In this document: positions 21,911 to 30,281 of the stretch, piece by piece
Layout: each line of letters begins with the position of its first letter
How positions within the stretch are numbered: position 1 is the stretch's first letter
The notes under the pieces: model-generated
Database searches by the model: none
What the model was told of the DNA's origin: nothing
The model's input: only the letters and a program-made list of their open reading frames with translations
Translations under genes and position numbers: made by a program
Origin: an uncultured bacterium
Lineage (GTDB): Bacteria; Bacillota; Clostridia; Oscillospirales; Oscillospiraceae
DNA length: 32,215 nucleotides
Assembly (NCBI GenBank): GCA_947364395.1
Contig: CANASS010000022.1
Span: 1-32,215 of the forward strand
Reading direction: 5' to 3'

Positions 21911-22389
21911 AGAGACAGGGAACAAAGCACCAAATCGACGGGCTTCTCATGCTGCTGCTGTTCGGCGTCTTTGCGGTATGCGTGCTGATTGTACTCCTCA
22001 CCGGGGCCAGGGCCTACCGGGAGCTCACCGAGCGGGACCGGGCGGCCTACGACCGCCGGACCTGCGTGCAGTACATCGCGACGAAAGTCCGCCAGGGGGA
22101 CTTGACCGGCGGCATCGCCGTGGAGACCTTCGGGGATGCTGAAGCACTGTGCCTGAAGGACCCGGACGGGTTTGTCACCCGGCTGTACTGCCACGAGGGC
22201 TGGCTCATGGAGCTGTACACCTTCGCGGACGGGGAGCTGGAGCCCCAGGACGGGGAAAAGGTCATGCCCCTGGCAGGACTGTCCCTGGATTTGGAGGACG
22301 GCCTTTTGACGGTGGAGTTCCAGAACGGGGAGGGCGTGACGGATACGCTGCGGCTGTCCCTGCGTTCGGAGGAGGGGGGACGGCCATGA
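21907..22389 (+). CDS. DUF4860-like single-pass protein of the pilus-like operon
   Basis: The 160-residue product starts MKRQGTKHQIDGLLMLLLFGVFAVCVLIVLLTG: a short charged N-terminus, an aspartate just before the hydrophobic helix, then a membrane span of about 21 residues. The rest is soluble and beta-rich (RTCVQYIATKVRQGD, FVTRLYCHEGWLMELYTFADGELE, LSLDLEDGLLTVEFQNG). The C-terminal half resembles the small beta-sheet domain of pseudopilins, and the protein looks like the family called DUF4860, which is usually found in this kind of cluster. There is no normal prepilin cleavage motif. It overlaps the preceding gene by 4 bases and the next gene by 4 bases (ATGA), so the chain is translated as a unit. 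Function is unknown. Confidence 0.7.
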   Translation: MKRQGTKHQIDGLLMLLLFGVFAVCVLIVLLTGARAYRELTERDRAAYDRRTCVQYIATKVRQGDLTGGIAVETFGDAEALCLKDPDGFVTRLYCHEGWLMELYTFADGELEPQDGEKVMPLAGLSLDLEDGLLTVEFQNGEGVTDTLRLSLRSEEGGRP

Positions 22390-22865
22390 AAAGCAAAGCG
22401 CCCCTGCTGCTCATGGAGCAGATGGTGATGCTTCTGGTGTTCGCCCTGGCGGCGGCGCTGTGCCTCCAGGCCTTCGTGAAGTCGGACGGCCTGTCCGGGA
22501 ACAGCGAGGCCCGGGACCGGGCGGTGACCCTGTGCCAGACGGCGGCGGAGACCGTCCGCCACAGCGGCGGTAATTTCAATGAGGCGGCGGAAAAGCTGGG
22601 CCTGGAGTTCGGCCAGGGCAGCACCATGTTCCGCTATTACGACGAAAACTGGGAGCCGCTTCCCATCAGCGAGGGGCCTATCCCCGGCGGCGGCGAGGGC
22701 TATGACCCTGCCCAGGAGGGAGCCTATTGCCTGACCATCCAAGCTGTGCTGGACGCCCCGCCCGGTCTGGGCAAGGCGTCCGTCTGCGTGTCCGAGGCGC
22801 ACGGTGAGGCGCTGTTTGAGTTGGAGGTGGCTTGGCAGGAGGAGGTGAGCGCCCATGCCGGTTAA
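22386..22865 (+). CDS. Pseudopilin-like protein with conserved glutamate
   Basis: The 159-residue product begins MKSKAPLLLMEQMVMLLVFALAAALCLQAF. If cleavage occurred after the proline, the glutamate E11 would fall at position +5, where type IV pilins carry their invariant glutamate, followed by a hydrophobic stretch like the pilin helix. The residue before the site is proline rather than glycine, so a standard prepilin peptidase might not cut it. The soluble part (about 35-159) includes RDRAVTLCQTAAETVRHSGG and beta-rich segments. It overlaps the upstream gene by four bases and the downstream one by 11, so stoichiometry is likely kept by translational coupling. It is the most pilin-like of the four small proteins. 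I know no specific family name for it. Confidence 0.65.
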   Translation: MKSKAPLLLMEQMVMLLVFALAAALCLQAFVKSDGLSGNSEARDRAVTLCQTAAETVRHSGGNFNEAAEKLGLEFGQGSTMFRYYDENWEPLPISEGPIPGGGEGYDPAQEGAYCLTIQAVLDAPPGLGKASVCVSEAHGEALFELEVAWQEEVSAHAG

Positions 22866-23295
22866 AAGGGAGGAGCGGTTCTCCCCTCCGGCGGTGGGGG
22901 GCATCTCCCTGCTGGTAGTGTTCGCCGTGCTGTGTTTGGCGGTGTTTGCCCTGCTGGCTCTCACCACCGTCCAGGCGGACAAGCGGCTGGCGGACGCCTC
23001 CGCCCAGGCGGTGTCGGACTACTACGCCGCCGACTGCGCGGCCCAGGAGATTCTGGCCCGTCTGCGGAACGGGGAAACCCCCGAGGGGGTGGAGCTGGCG
23101 GAGGAGCTGGGCGACGGAAGATACACCGCCCGCTATGCCGTCCCCATCTCGGACAGGCAGGAGCTTCAGGTGGAAGTGGAGCTGACGGAGGACTGGGCGG
23201 ACTACGGCTGGCGCTATCAGGTGGTCCGCTGGCAGGCTGTGCCCACGGTCGAGTGGGAGGGCGACGAGTCCCTGGACGTGTGGGACGGAACTTGA
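22855..23295 (+). CDS. PilX/GspK-like minor pilin candidate
   Basis: The 146-residue product begins MPVKREERFSPPAVGG and then ISLLVVFAVLCLAVFALLAL. The GG-ISLLVV pattern with no glutamate at +5 is like GspK and PilX, the tip subunits of type II secretion and type IV pili, which can lack that glutamate. The helix continues into TTVQADKRLADASAQAVSDYYAADCAAQEIL, with a regular heptad-like pattern, then a short beta-rich domain ends the protein. The gene overlaps the preceding one by 11 bases. It is followed by 19 bases and an AAAGGAGAAA site for the PilT-type ATPase. The tip role is inferred from the N-terminal pattern and the place in the operon, since the protein has no recognisable domain. 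Confidence 0.62.
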   Translation: MPVKREERFSPPAVGGISLLVVFAVLCLAVFALLALTTVQADKRLADASAQAVSDYYAADCAAQEILARLRNGETPEGVELAEELGDGRYTARYAVPISDRQELQVEVELTEDWADYGWRYQVVRWQAVPTVEWEGDESLDVWDGT

Positions 23296-23314
23296 CAACC
23301 AAAGGAGAAACCAT

Positions 23315-24373
23315 ATGACGCAACTGACGGACTATCTGCAGCGGGCTGTGAGCGATCAGGCCTCCGACCTGTTCATTGTGGCGGGCGGGCCGGTGTGCGC
23401 CAAGGAGGAAAACCGGCTGGTGCCCATCAGCAAGGACCGGGTGTTCCCCGAGGAGACGGAGGAGCTGGTCCGGGCGGTGTACGCCATGGCGGCGCGCCCC
23501 ATGGACCGCTTCCTGGAGCAGGGGGACGACGATTTCTCCTTCTCTGTGCCGGGCATGGCCCGGTTCCGGGTGAATGTCTACCGCCAGCGGGGCTCCATGG
23601 CGGCGGTGATCCGGGTGGTGGCCTTCGACATCCCCAGCTGGAAGGACCTGCTGATCCCCGAGGGTGTGATGGCCCTGTCCCAGGTCCAGCACGGCATGGT
23701 GCTGGTCACCGGCACGGCGGGCAGCGGCAAGTCCACCACCCAGGCCTGCATCATTGACCGCATCAACCAAACCAGGGAGTGCCACATCATCACCCTGGAG
23801 GACCCCATTGAGTACCTCCACCGGGACCAGAAGAGCATCGTCAGCCAGCGGGAGATGGCCATTGACACCGCGGACTACCCCTCCGCCCTGCGGGCCTGCC
23901 TGCGTCAGGCCCCGGACGTGATCCTGCTGGGGGAGATGCGGGACCAGGAGACCATCCACACCGCCATGACGGCTGCGGAGACGGGCCATCTGCTCATCGC
24001 CACCCTCCACACCAAGGGGGCGGTGAACACCATCGACCGCATTGTGGACACCTTCCCCAGCGGCCAGCAGGACCAGGTGAGGGTACAGCTGAGCATGGTG
24101 CTGCACACCGTGGTGTCCCAGCAGCTGGTGCCCAACACCAGGGGAGGGCTGGTGCCCGCCTTTGAGATCATGCACGTGAACAACGCCATCCGCAGCCTCA
24201 TCCGGGACAGCAAGACCCATCAGATCGACAACGCCATCGCCGCCGGGGGCGGTGAGGGAATGATTACCATGGATCAGTCTCTGCTGGCCCTGTACAAGGG
24301 CGGAGAGGTCACGGCGGAAACGGCGCTGGCCTACGCGGACAACCCGGACCAGCTGAAACGGAGAATGGGATAA
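23315..24373 (+). CDS. pilT: PilT-type motor ATPase
   Basis: PilT is the hexameric retraction ATPase of type IV pili. The 352-residue product is typical in length. Its N-terminal domain (1-110) has LQRAVSDQASDLFIVAGGPV, the PilT/GspE opening. The Walker A is GTAGSGKST (133-141, K139), the Walker B DVILLGEMRD (201-210, E207), the Asp box reads IITLEDPIEYLH, and the His box is TAAETGHLLIATLHT. DTFPSGQQDQVRVQLSMVL and LAEKMIKMIVGVISQQ-like SQQLVPN are family features. GEMRD in the Walker B region separates it from PilB/GspE, which usually have GEIRD plus the four-Cys zinc site; no Cys site is present here. It is the only motor ATPase in the operon, a point that makes the operon unusual. It is followed by a terminator. 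Confidence 0.92.
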   Translation: MTQLTDYLQRAVSDQASDLFIVAGGPVCAKEENRLVPISKDRVFPEETEELVRAVYAMAARPMDRFLEQGDDDFSFSVPGMARFRVNVYRQRGSMAAVIRVVAFDIPSWKDLLIPEGVMALSQVQHGMVLVTGTAGSGKSTTQACIIDRINQTRECHIITLEDPIEYLHRDQKSIVSQREMAIDTADYPSALRACLRQAPDVILLGEMRDQETIHTAMTAAETGHLLIATLHTKGAVNTIDRIVDTFPSGQQDQVRVQLSMVLHTVVSQQLVPNTRGGLVPAFEIMHVNNAIRSLIRDSKTHQIDNAIAAGGGEGMITMDQSLLALYKGGEVTAETALAYADNPDQLKRRMG

Positions 24374-24375
24374 AA

Positions 24376-24409
24376 AGTGGGAGCTTCCACAGGAAGCTCC
24401 CGCTTTTTT
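24376..24409. terminator. Bidirectional terminator between pilT and the methionine operon
   Basis: GGGAGCTTCC and GGAAGCTCCC pair perfectly (10 bp, loop ACA) with TTTTTT on the plus side and CTTTTTA on the minus side, so it can stop both converging transcripts. Confidence 0.93.
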
Positions 24410-24410
24410 G

Positions 24411-26144
24411 TCATTTTCGGGTGAGATACCAGCTGAATTCGCTCTCAGTGAGGGCGTAGCCCCTGCTTTGGGCGGCCTCCAGGATAGAGGCCGGGTCGTC
24501 GAAAAGGCAGTTTTTGGACAGAAAGATATAGTCGGGGACCTTGTCCGGGTTGAGCCGGTAGTAGTCCTTCAGCCGGTCCAGGGCGGTCTGGTTTTCCCCG
24601 GAAATCCAGCCGGAAAAGGACGCGTACTCCATGGGGTGGGCGGCCAGGGGGCACCAGGAGCGCTCGTTGAGGATGAGCAGCCTGCCCCGGGGCAGGGCTT
24701 TGTAAACCTGGAGCTCCCCGTTGAGCCGTTCATATACCCCGGCCCGGTAGGGGGTGGTGCGGATGCCCCGGCCCGGGCCGTCCTCCAGGGTGGCGGTGAG
24801 GGCGGGGGGCGGGTCGTCCATGAAGCAATGGGTGGCCTTCACGGAGACCTGGAGCAGGAGGAGAACTGCGGCGGCAGCTGCCGCCGCTCCGGCGGCGGCC
24901 CTGCGGGGCCAGGGACCGGGGAAGATCCCGGTCCGGTCCGTCGCCGCCTCCTGGAACAGCCTGCCCATGAAGAGCAGGCTGGCGGCGCTGGGGAGGGCGC
25001 AGGCCATAGAGAAGGCGTAAAAGTAGTTGTTGGACCCCAGAGTGACGGCGGCGGCGTAGGCCAGCCCGCCCAAAAACAGGGTGACGAACAGGTCCCAGGG
25101 CCGCTCCCGGCACAGGAGAAAGGCGGTGAGCCCGGGAATGAGCATGGGGACCATGATGGCGTTGTAGTAGGCCTCCGCCGCCCCGGCGCTGAACAGGGCG
25201 TAAGCGGCCAGGGCCAGGGCGCAGGAGGCGGTCAGGTAAACCCACCGGCGGCGCTGACGCCCCCTGTCGGCCAGCAGGGCGGATAGGAGGGCGGCAAAGC
25301 CCCACAGCACATATTGGAACAGGGGGTGGCAGTGGACCAGGGCATACCAGGTGTTTTGCAGCTTCACCACCGGGGAAATGGCCTGATGCTCCGGGTCTGC
25401 CAGGATATAGGGAAGGTTGTCCAGCAGCCCCCGGAGGCCGCAGGCAGCCAGCACATAGGCCAGGAACAGGGCGGCCGCGGCGGCGCACCCCGCCGTCAGC
25501 CACAGCAGACGGGCGGGAGAGAGGACGCCGCCCGTACTGTTTCCGGCGGGGCGGAGCCTCCGCCCAAGGGCCCGGACCCCCACTCCGGCGGCATAGAGAA
25601 AATAGGCCCCGGCCAGATATGGACAGCACAGCACCGCCCCCGCCAGGAACAGCCCGGACAGCGCCCATCGCCGCCGGTCAGAAGCGGCCAGCAGGAGGCC
25701 GGACAAGAGCAGGAAATCCATGCCCATGGTGTTGTAGCTCAGGGCCATAATGTCGTAAGGGGTGAAGAGGAACCAGGACAGGGCGGCGGCCCCGGCGGCC
25801 GGGCCGTATTCCCGGACGCGATGGTAGAAATACAGGGACGCCAGCCCGTGGAAGAACACGTAAGCGTACCGGGCCGCCAGCAGTATGCCGTCGGTGGAGC
25901 CGGAGGCCGTCTGGTACAGCCATACCAGGGGGGTGGTGAACAGTCCCGCCATCTGGGACACATGCCACTCGTCCACAAACAGCCGGTCCCCCATGCTCAG
26001 CCGGTGGGGGACGGTGAGGTAGAAGGCGTCGTCGTAGGAGCCGAAGCCGAAGGGGCATTTCCACAGGGCGAACAGGACGGCGGCGGCGAAGAGCAGGGCA
26101 AAGGCCATATCCCGCCGCCGCTGGAGATCAACTGTGCGGGTCAA
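24411..26144 (-). CDS. Polytopic membrane protein, possible GT-C type glycosyltransferase
   Basis: About 577 residues with some 11-13 membrane segments and a C-terminal soluble part (about 470-577) ending LSKNCLFDDPASILEAAQSRGYALTESEFSWYL. The first extramembrane loop has FGSYDDAFYLTVPHRLSMGD; an acidic pair there is what GT-C glycosyltransferases (Dol-P-Man or PMT type) carry after the first helix. No other family match is certain, so the function is a guess. The start is ambiguous. AGGAGG (26158 region) lies 11 bases before TTG 26144, while GTG 26156 is too close to it and ATG 26108 has a weaker site. The start region overlaps the end of the upstream HMT/MTHFR gene (stop at 26128), so it is the last gene of the methionine operon but may be unrelated in role. 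Confidence 0.6.
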   Translation of the reverse strand: MTRTVDLQRRRDMAFALLFAAAVLFALWKCPFGFGSYDDAFYLTVPHRLSMGDRLFVDEWHVSQMAGLFTTPLVWLYQTASGSTDGILLAARYAYVFFHGLASLYFYHRVREYGPAAGAAALSWFLFTPYDIMALSYNTMGMDFLLLSGLLLAASDRRRWALSGLFLAGAVLCCPYLAGAYFLYAAGVGVRALGRRLRPAGNSTGGVLSPARLLWLTAGCAAAAALFLAYVLAACGLRGLLDNLPYILADPEHQAISPVVKLQNTWYALVHCHPLFQYVLWGFAALLSALLADRGRQRRRWVYLTASCALALAAYALFSAGAAEAYYNAIMVPMLIPGLTAFLLCRERPWDLFVTLFLGGLAYAAAVTLGSNNYFYAFSMACALPSAASLLFMGRLFQEAATDRTGIFPGPWPRRAAAGAAAAAAAVLLLLQVSVKATHCFMDDPPPALTATLEDGPGRGIRTTPYRAGVYERLNGELQVYKALPRGRLLILNERSWCPLAAHPMEYASFSGWISGENQTALDRLKDYYRLNPDKVPDYIFLSKNCLFDDPASILEAAQSRGYALTESEFSWYLTRK

Positions 26145-27918
26145 GGCCGGGGTCACCTCCTGCCTGCAGGGACGCCATGATCCGGGTGATGAGGCCCGTC
26201 CGGCGGAAAGGGGTCATCAGATACCAGCCGTCGGTATAGGGGACCATAGCCCGGGCGGTCTGGACCGACAGTTCCAAAGCCAGCGCCTCCGCCGCCTCCC
26301 GGTCCAGATTTTCATAGCGCTTGACGATATCTTCCGGCACCGACACGCCTGCCACCTCGTTGTTGAGGAACAGGGCGTTGCGGTGGCTGACGATGGGGAA
26401 CACGCCGCCGAGAATGTATCCGCTCAGCGCCTCCCGGGCCCGGGCCAGGTTTTCCAGCGCCCGGGGGGAGTGGACCGGCTGGGTGAGAAAGCCCGCCGCG
26501 CCCGCCGCCTCTTTTTCCCGGGCCAGCTCCAGCTGCTTGGCAAAGTTGGGGGCGTTGAGGTTCAGCGCCCCGAAGATCTGGAAGGGGGTGGACAGGCCGT
26601 GGTCCGTGAGGCCGCTGACATAGGCCGTCAGCTTTCGGGAGTTGAAGTTGAACACGCTCTTTACCTCGTCCCGGTCCTGCGTGGGGATGGGATCGCCGGT
26701 GACCAGCAGAACGTTGTGCACGCCCTCCATGCTCAGCCCCAGCAGCAGGGCCTTGGTAGCGTTCAGGTTTCGGTCCCGGCAGGTGAGGTGGGGCAGGGGC
26801 TCCGCCCCGGTCTCCCGCCTGATCTTACAGGCCAGCAGGGAGGAGTCCCCCCGGGGACGGCCCACAGGGCAGTCCGCCACCGTCACCGCGTCCGCCCCCG
26901 CCGCCCGCAGGGCACGGACCCCCTCCATGAAGCTGTCCGCCTGGTCGTCCGCCGGGGGGTCCAGCTCCACGGCGATGACCCGTTTTCCCGCCGCAAGCTT
27001 GTCCCGCAGCCGGTTCTGCCCGGGGCGGACCTCCGCCTTGGCCCTGGGCTGGGCGGGGAGGGCGTGGGACCTGCCCGGCAGACCATCCAGGGCCTGGGCG
27101 GCGCGGGCGATGTGGGCCGGGGTGGTGCCGCAGCACCCGCCCACAATGGACGCGCCGGATTGGGCGGCCTCCGCCATCAGCTCCGCGAAGTAGTCCGCCC
27201 CGCCCCGGTACGCCACCCGGCGGCCCAGCACGGTGGGGTAGCCCGCGTTGGGCATGACAGACAGGGGCTTTCCCTCCAAACAGGACAGGTCCAGCCCCCG
27301 GATGAACTCCAGCAGGTGCCGGGGGCCGGATACGCAGTTGAAGCCCACCCCGTCCACCCCGTCCAGGGCGGCGGCCCGCTCAAAGAGGGCGCGGCCTGAC
27401 AGGCCCTCCCGGGTGACCCCGTCGGGGGCCGCGGCGAAGGAGACCAGCAGGAAGGACTGGGGACAGCGCTCCTTCAGGTATTGGGCCAGATCCGGGATGC
27501 CCTCGGCGCTGGGCAGGGTTTCGGCGATGAAGCAGGTCAGCCCCTGGGCCAGAAAGACCTCCGCCTGACGGCGGTAGTGCTCCCCGGGGGACAGCGGCCC
27601 ATTCTGAGGGGCGGGGCCCAGGTCGGCGAACACGAAGGCGCCAAAGGGCTCCGCCGCCGGCCGGGCGATGGCGCACCCGGCCCGGATGATCTCTTCCGCC
27701 GTCTCCCAGTCCCCGGACAGGTCGAAGGTATTGGTGCGGATGGCGTTGCACCCCGCCTCCAGATAGGCCCGGTGGATGGCGGCAATCTCTTGGGGGGCCC
27801 GGAGGTTTGCCGTTTCGCACCGGGCCTCGGCCCGGCCCGGCTGAGCGGCGTACCAGGTCCCCATGGCCCCGTCGAAGAGCAGGGGCTTTCCCCCGGCCAG
27901 ATAGTCCCGAATATTCAT
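26128..27918 (-). CDS. Bifunctional homocysteine S-methyltransferase / 5,10-methylene-THF reductase
   Basis: The 596-residue product has two enzyme halves. Residues 1-290 are a homocysteine methyltransferase barrel with the zinc cysteines C195 (GVGFNCVSGP) and C262/C263 (VGGCCGTTP). Residues about 303-590 are a MetF-type reductase (ELDPPADDQADSFMEGVRALRAAGADAVTVAD, then LRHLTCRDRNLNATKALLLGLSMEGVHNVLLVTGDP in similar form). It resembles Bacillus YitJ. The reductase makes 5-methyl-THF, which MetH uses. The methyltransferase half has no B12 domain, so its methyl donor is uncertain. It follows metH with a 4-base overlap of stop and start (ATGA-like), so the two are translated together. In Bacillus yitJ has an S-box riboswitch; none is visible here because the leader is short. 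Confidence 0.92.
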   Translation of the reverse strand: MNIRDYLAGGKPLLFDGAMGTWYAAQPGRAEARCETANLRAPQEIAAIHRAYLEAGCNAIRTNTFDLSGDWETAEEIIRAGCAIARPAAEPFGAFVFADLGPAPQNGPLSPGEHYRRQAEVFLAQGLTCFIAETLPSAEGIPDLAQYLKERCPQSFLLVSFAAAPDGVTREGLSGRALFERAAALDGVDGVGFNCVSGPRHLLEFIRGLDLSCLEGKPLSVMPNAGYPTVLGRRVAYRGGADYFAELMAEAAQSGASIVGGCCGTTPAHIARAAQALDGLPGRSHALPAQPRAKAEVRPGQNRLRDKLAAGKRVIAVELDPPADDQADSFMEGVRALRAAGADAVTVADCPVGRPRGDSSLLACKIRRETGAEPLPHLTCRDRNLNATKALLLGLSMEGVHNVLLVTGDPIPTQDRDEVKSVFNFNSRKLTAYVSGLTDHGLSTPFQIFGALNLNAPNFAKQLELAREKEAAGAAGFLTQPVHSPRALENLARAREALSGYILGGVFPIVSHRNALFLNNEVAGVSVPEDIVKRYENLDREAAEALALELSVQTARAMVPYTDGWYLMTPFRRTGLITRIMASLQAGGDPGLDPHS

Positions 27919-30281
27919 GAGCCCAGCACCTTTCGGGCGATCTCCGCCGACTGGCGGGCGTCGCGGGCGTAGTAGTCCGCCCCCATCCGGGCGGCGAAGT
28001 CCGGCGTCACCACCGCGCCCCCCACAAAAATCACCGGGGGGGACTCCAGGGTGTGGAGGAGCCTGATGGTGTCCTCCATGGCGGGCAGGGTGGTGGTCAT
28101 CAGGGCGGACAGCCCCACCAGCTTGATGTCCTGGGCCTTTACGGTCTCCAAAACCACCTCCGGCGGCACGTCCCGGCCCAGGTCCACGGCGTCATAGCCG
28201 TAGTTCTCCATCACGGTGCGCACGATGTTCTTGCCGATGTCGTGGATGTCCCCCTTGACGGTGGCGATGACGAACCGGCCCTTTTTCACCGGGGCCCCGC
28301 CCTTTTGGGCCAGGGAGCTCTTTACCGTCTCAAAGACGGCCTGAGCGGCCTGGGCGGCGCTCAAAAGCTGGGGCAGGAAGGCCCTCCCCGCCTCGTAGTC
28401 CGCCCCCACCCGGTCCAGGGCGGGGATGAGCCGCTTCTCCACCAGGGACAGCTCATCCTGGCTTTGGAGGGCCTCCCGGGCCAGACGGCCCGCGTCCCTC
28501 TCCAGCCCCCGAGCCACCGCCTCCTCCAGGGTGAGGGAGGGGCTGCTTCCAGCTGGGGCGGCGGGGGCGGTTGGAGCGCCGGCAAACCGGGCGATGTAGG
28601 CCCGGCACCCGCCGTCCTCCCCGGACAGCACCCGGAAGGCCGCCACCGCGTCCATCATTTCCCGCTGGTTGGGGTTGAGGATGGGCAGGGTGAGCCCGGC
28701 GGACAGGGCCTGGGTCAAAAAGCTCCGGGTGACGGCGGCCCGGTTGGGCAGGCCGAAGGAGATGTTGGACACCCCCAGCACCACCTGGAGGCCCAGCTCC
28801 TCCCGGACCATGCGGACGGCTTTCAGCGTCTCCATGGCCTGTTCCTGCTGGGCGGACACGGTGAGGGTGAGGCAGTCGATCCACACGTCCTCCGCCGGAA
28901 TTCCATAGCTGAGGGCCGCGTCCAAAATCCGCTTGGCGATGGCCGTCCGGCCCTCCGCCGTGGGGGGGATACCCCCCTCGTCCAGGCACAGGCCCACCAC
29001 CGACGCGCCGTACTTCTTCACAATGGGCAGGACGCGGTCCAGCACCGCCCGCTCCCCGTTCACCGAGTTCACCGCCGCCTTGCCGTTGTACACCCGCAGG
29101 GCGGCCTCCAGGGCGGCGGGACTGCTGGAGTCCAGCTGGAGGGGCAGGGCCGCGGCGCTTTGAATCTTTTTCACCGCCTGGGGGAGCATGACGGCTTCAT
29201 CCACCCCGGGATGGCCCACGTTTACGTCCAAAATGTCCGCCCCGGCATCCTCCTGCTGGACCGCCAGGTCCAGCACGTAGTCCAGGTCCTGTTCCAGCAG
29301 GGCCTGCTGGAGCCGCTTTTTGCCCGTGGGGTTGACCCGCTCCCCGATGACCCGCACTCCATCCAGGAAGCAGGGGGTCATGGCGGAACAGACAAAACCG
29401 GCGGAACGGTAGGTTCGGGGGACGGGGGCTCTGCCCTCCAGGGCCCTGGCCAGGGTGCGGATGTAGTCCGGCGAGGTGCCGCAGCAGCCGCCCAGGATGG
29501 TTGCTCCCGCCTCAAGGCAAAGGACGAGGGCCGCCGCAAACTCCTCCGGCCCCATGCCGTACTCCCCGGTGGCCGGATCGGGCAGGCCCGCGTTGGGCTT
29601 GGCAATGACGGGCAGGCGGGTGTTTTCGCACAGCTCCCGCACCAGGGGGAGAAGCAGGTCCGGTCCCAGGGAGCAGTTCAGCCCCACGGCGTCCGCCCCC
29701 AGGCCCTCCAGGGTCCGGGCCATGGAGGGGATGGTACAGCCGGTGAAGGTCCGGCCGGTCTGTTCAAAGGACATGGTGACCAGCACGGGCAGGGAGGTGT
29801 TCTCCTTCACAGCCAGCAGGGCGGCTTTGGCCTCGTACAGGTCGGTCATGGTCTCGATGGACACCAGGTCCGCCCCGGCCCGCTCCCCGGCGATAGCTAC
29901 CTCTTTGAAATACTCGTAGGCCCGCTCAAAGGACAGGGTGCCCAGGGGCTCCAGCAGCTCCCCCAGGGGGCCCAGGTCCAGGGACACCTTCACCCCGGTT
30001 CCGGCGGCGGCCTCCCTGGCCGCAGCCACGGCGGCGGACACCGTCTGATCCACGGTGTACCCCGTCCCCGCCAGCTTCAGGGCGTTGGCCCCGAAGGTGT
30101 TGGCGCAGAGGATCTGACTGCCCGCGTCAATGTACTCCCGGTAAATGGAGCGCAGCAGCTGGGGGTTGGTGAAATTCAGCAGCTCCGGCCTGCCGCCGGG
30201 GGGCAGGCCCCTCTGCTGTAAAACGGTGCCCATGGCCCCGTCCAGAAGGACCAGTCCACGGTGTAAAAAATCAAGCTTCAC
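27915..30281 (-). CDS. metH: Cobalamin-dependent methionine synthase lacking the activation domain
   Basis: MetH transfers methyl from 5-methyl-THF through cobalamin to homocysteine. The 788-residue product has the homocysteine domain (1-290, zinc ligands C203, C266, C267 in GLNCSLGP and GGCCGTS). The pterin domain follows (about 307-565: GERVNPTG 313-320, DVNVGHPG 352-359, VNSVNGER). Next are the B12 cap (about 585-665) and the B12-binding domain with D678-I-H680-D-I-G, where H680 is the lower cobalt ligand. E. coli MetH continues about 340 residues with a reactivation domain; here that part is missing and appears as the separate protein encoded upstream. The start is GTG at 30281, with AAGGAGGG 8 bases before it. 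It overlaps the end of the activation gene by 11 bases. Confidence 0.95.
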   Translation of the reverse strand: MKLDFLHRGLVLLDGAMGTVLQQRGLPPGGRPELLNFTNPQLLRSIYREYIDAGSQILCANTFGANALKLAGTGYTVDQTVSAAVAAAREAAAGTGVKVSLDLGPLGELLEPLGTLSFERAYEYFKEVAIAGERAGADLVSIETMTDLYEAKAALLAVKENTSLPVLVTMSFEQTGRTFTGCTIPSMARTLEGLGADAVGLNCSLGPDLLLPLVRELCENTRLPVIAKPNAGLPDPATGEYGMGPEEFAAALVLCLEAGATILGGCCGTSPDYIRTLARALEGRAPVPRTYRSAGFVCSAMTPCFLDGVRVIGERVNPTGKKRLQQALLEQDLDYVLDLAVQQEDAGADILDVNVGHPGVDEAVMLPQAVKKIQSAAALPLQLDSSSPAALEAALRVYNGKAAVNSVNGERAVLDRVLPIVKKYGASVVGLCLDEGGIPPTAEGRTAIAKRILDAALSYGIPAEDVWIDCLTLTVSAQQEQAMETLKAVRMVREELGLQVVLGVSNISFGLPNRAAVTRSFLTQALSAGLTLPILNPNQREMMDAVAAFRVLSGEDGGCRAYIARFAGAPTAPAAPAGSSPSLTLEEAVARGLERDAGRLAREALQSQDELSLVEKRLIPALDRVGADYEAGRAFLPQLLSAAQAAQAVFETVKSSLAQKGGAPVKKGRFVIATVKGDIHDIGKNIVRTVMENYGYDAVDLGRDVPPEVVLETVKAQDIKLVGLSALMTTTLPAMEDTIRLLHTLESPPVIFVGGAVVTPDFAARMGADYYARDARQSAEIARKVLGS

